Assembly: GCA_964404985.1 (NCBI GenBank)
Contig: CAYOMD010000017.1
Coordinates: forward strand, 1-52,020
Length of the DNA: 52,020 nt
Source of the DNA: Hankyongella sp964404985
GTDB taxonomy: Bacteria; Pseudomonadota; Alphaproteobacteria; Sphingomonadales; Sphingomonadaceae
Direction of reading: 5' to 3'
Positions 50,899-52,020 of the stretch are shown here, one piece after another. The translations under genes and the position numbers were made by a program. Positions within the stretch are counted from its first letter, which is position 1. The number at the start of each line of letters is the position of its first letter. Under the pieces are notes generated by a model. The model was not told the origin of the DNA and did no database searches. It worked only from the letters and a program-made list of their open reading frames with translations.

Positions 50899-51606
50899 AT
50901 GAGGAAGGCATTTTCAGCAAGTGGCCAGCGCGGTCACCTCCGGCCTGTTCTTGCAGCTTCGCTGCTCGGACTGGTGCCGGGTCCGCTTGCCGCGCAGGAT
51001 CATGACCTTCAGCAATGGACGTTGCTGGTCGCGCAAGGACCCATCAGTGATAACTTGCTGGTGCAGGCGGAAATTCAGCCGCGCATGACCAACGACGCGA
51101 GCCGATTGGGGCAGTTCCAGATCAGCCCTGCAATCGGTTATCGGGTGAGCAAGAAGGCCACAGTGTTCGTCGGCTACATGTTCGTCCACACCGATCCGGT
51201 GGACCGCCCCGCGTTCGACGAAAACCGGTTCTATCAGCACATCGTGTTCCCCCTCGGCAAGGTAGGTGACGTGACGGTCACGGCGCGAACCCGGATGGAA
51301 GCCCGAACGGTCGTAGGTGCCGAAGATCTCGCGTGGCGATTCCGCCAGCAGGTGCGGGCGCAGATGCCCCTGAAAGAGGACAAGGGACCGCTTCTGGTCG
51401 CTTGGAGCGAAGTGTTTGTAAACCTCAATGATGCCGACTGGGGACCGCGCGAGGGCATGGACCGCTGGCGCAATTTCGTGGGAGTGTCGGTGCCCGTAGC
51501 AAAGGGCGTCGTGCTTGAGCCGGGATATCTCAATCAGGCGGTGTTCCGCCGGGGGGAGGATCGGTTTGACCATATCGCGAGCGTGACGATGTTCTACCGG
51601 TTCTAG
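50899..51606 (+). CDS. DUF2490-like outer membrane barrel protein
   Basis: A 235-residue exported protein with a signal peptide (VLAASLLGLVPGPLAAQ). It resembles DUF2490: DLQQWTLLVAQGPISDNLLV, QISPAIGYRVSKKATVFVGY, NRFYQHIVFPLG, and repeated amphipathic strands ending in the barrel-terminal phenylalanine of ASVTMFYRF. Function of the family is unknown; a porin-like barrel is likely. It begins 39 bp after arsH in the same direction, so it may belong to the ars transcript. The ATG at 50899 lies 8 bp after AAGGGGG. Confidence 0.78.
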   Translation: MRKAFSASGQRGHLRPVLAASLLGLVPGPLAAQDHDLQQWTLLVAQGPISDNLLVQAEIQPRMTNDASRLGQFQISPAIGYRVSKKATVFVGYMFVHTDPVDRPAFDENRFYQHIVFPLGKVGDVTVTARTRMEARTVVGAEDLAWRFRQQVRAQMPLKEDKGPLLVAWSEVFVNLNDADWGPREGMDRWRNFVGVSVPVAKGVVLEPGYLNQAVFRRGEDRFDHIASVTMFYRF

Positions 51607-51930
51607 CTGAACGCCTTTTTGGCGGAGCTTGAGGCCGCCCTCATGGAGAAACCCAGACATAGCCGAAGCTTAGGAGCGAAGTGACGCATCACGCTCACAG
51701 CAACACTGATGGTCTCGGCTTTCGACATCGGCAATGTGGCGCGGGGGTTCGACACGGCCCGCATGTGAGTGCTCAACCGCACGCTGCGGCAGTGTGGGGT
51801 TGAGGCCTCGCTGGTCGCGCCCATCGGCTAGGTGGAGGTAGTGGCTGGGGCGCGCTATCTCGATGCGCTTATTACCGAAGCGAGCGGCCTCAGCGCCGAG
51901 ATCGTGAACCAACCGCGCTGGCATGGGTGA
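51607..51930 (+). pseudogene. Decayed coding remnant with three in-frame stops
   Basis: Directly after the DUF2490-like stop, one frame continues with protein-like sequence (LNAFLAELEAALMEKPRH, MVSAFDIGNVARGFDTARM, VLNRTLRQCGVEASLVAPIG, VEVVAGARYLDALITEASGL). It is broken by TGA at 51682, TGA at 51766 and TAG at 51829, ending at TGA 51928. Amino-acid composition and codon pattern look coding throughout, so this is best read as a gene in decay. I do not recognise the family. From 51931 to the window end nothing else is supported. Confidence 0.5.
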
Positions 51931-52020
51931 ATGAACGCGCGGCAGGGCGCCCGCTTTTCAGTAATGGGGTTTGAGTAGCAACGGAACAGAAAACCTACAT
52001 AAGCCAAGCAGCCGCTTATC

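Noticed and set aside
51682..51831. Stop-codon read-through or recoding of TGA/TAG
   Set aside because: Three different stops without any recoding structure, and elsewhere in the window TGA and TAG clearly end genes.

Overview
The window is a high-GC bacterial chromosome segment, almost certainly from an alphaproteobacterium. The evidence is the gene orders carB/carA-yqeY-dnaG-rpoD and rpsB-tsf-pyrH-frr-uppS-cdsA-dxr-rseP-bamA-skp-fabZ, together with an FNR-type regulator beside hemN and ompW. skp is followed directly by fabZ, with no lpxD, lpxA or lpxB. That layout is sphingomonad-like, but I cannot fix the family from sequence alone.

Region 1 (1-9.4 kb) is core metabolism and replication: carB (cut by the window edge), an RraB-like gene, carA, yqeY, dnaG, rpoD and a small membrane methyltransferase-like gene. 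Two additions interrupt it. A FitAB/VapBC-type toxin-antitoxin cassette lies between carB and the rest of the car cluster. A solo GIY-YIG nuclease gene sits between two inverted copies of a 34-nt REP-like palindrome just before dnaG. Region 2 (8.5-20.6 kb, minus strand) is a long housekeeping run for translation start-up, nucleotide, isoprenoid, phospholipid and outer-membrane biogenesis. It ends in a Cu/Zn-SOD-like lipoprotein-sized exported protein that lacks one copper ligand.

Region 3 (20.6-34.6 kb) is mixed: a PepSY protein, an MsrQ/ferric-reductase-like membrane protein, an acyl-CoA ligase, a GGDEF-EAL protein, an exported catalase-peroxidase (KatG with signal peptide), a GNAT enzyme, an exported amidohydrolase, aspS, rnd and terC. 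Region 4 (34-37 kb) is a compact oxygen-response module: ompW and hemN diverge around two FNR-type boxes, followed by a cysteine-bearing FNR regulator. Region 5 (37-42 kb) is a TetR-controlled tripartite export system (FtsX-like permease, ATPase, HlyD adaptor, NodT/TolC-like channel). It is closed by a 221-bp MITE-like element with 18-bp perfect ends and a CTAA target duplication. Two tiny membrane proteins, a stand-alone chemoreceptor tip domain and mscL follow.

Region 6 (43.7 kb to the window end) is a genomic island. It begins at a 45-nt 3' half of tRNA-Arg(CCG), the expected attachment-site remnant, followed by a complete tyrosine integrase and a second toxin-antitoxin pair (AbrB-like and PIN). 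Next comes an arsenic-resistance locus: a frameshifted arsO diverges from arsR, arsC (thioredoxin type), arsC (glutaredoxin type), acr3 and arsH, the last four coupled by 4-nt overlaps. A DUF2490-like outer-membrane protein gene follows, then a decayed coding remnant. The far end of the island is not in the window. No CRISPR array, rRNA or complete tRNA gene was seen.
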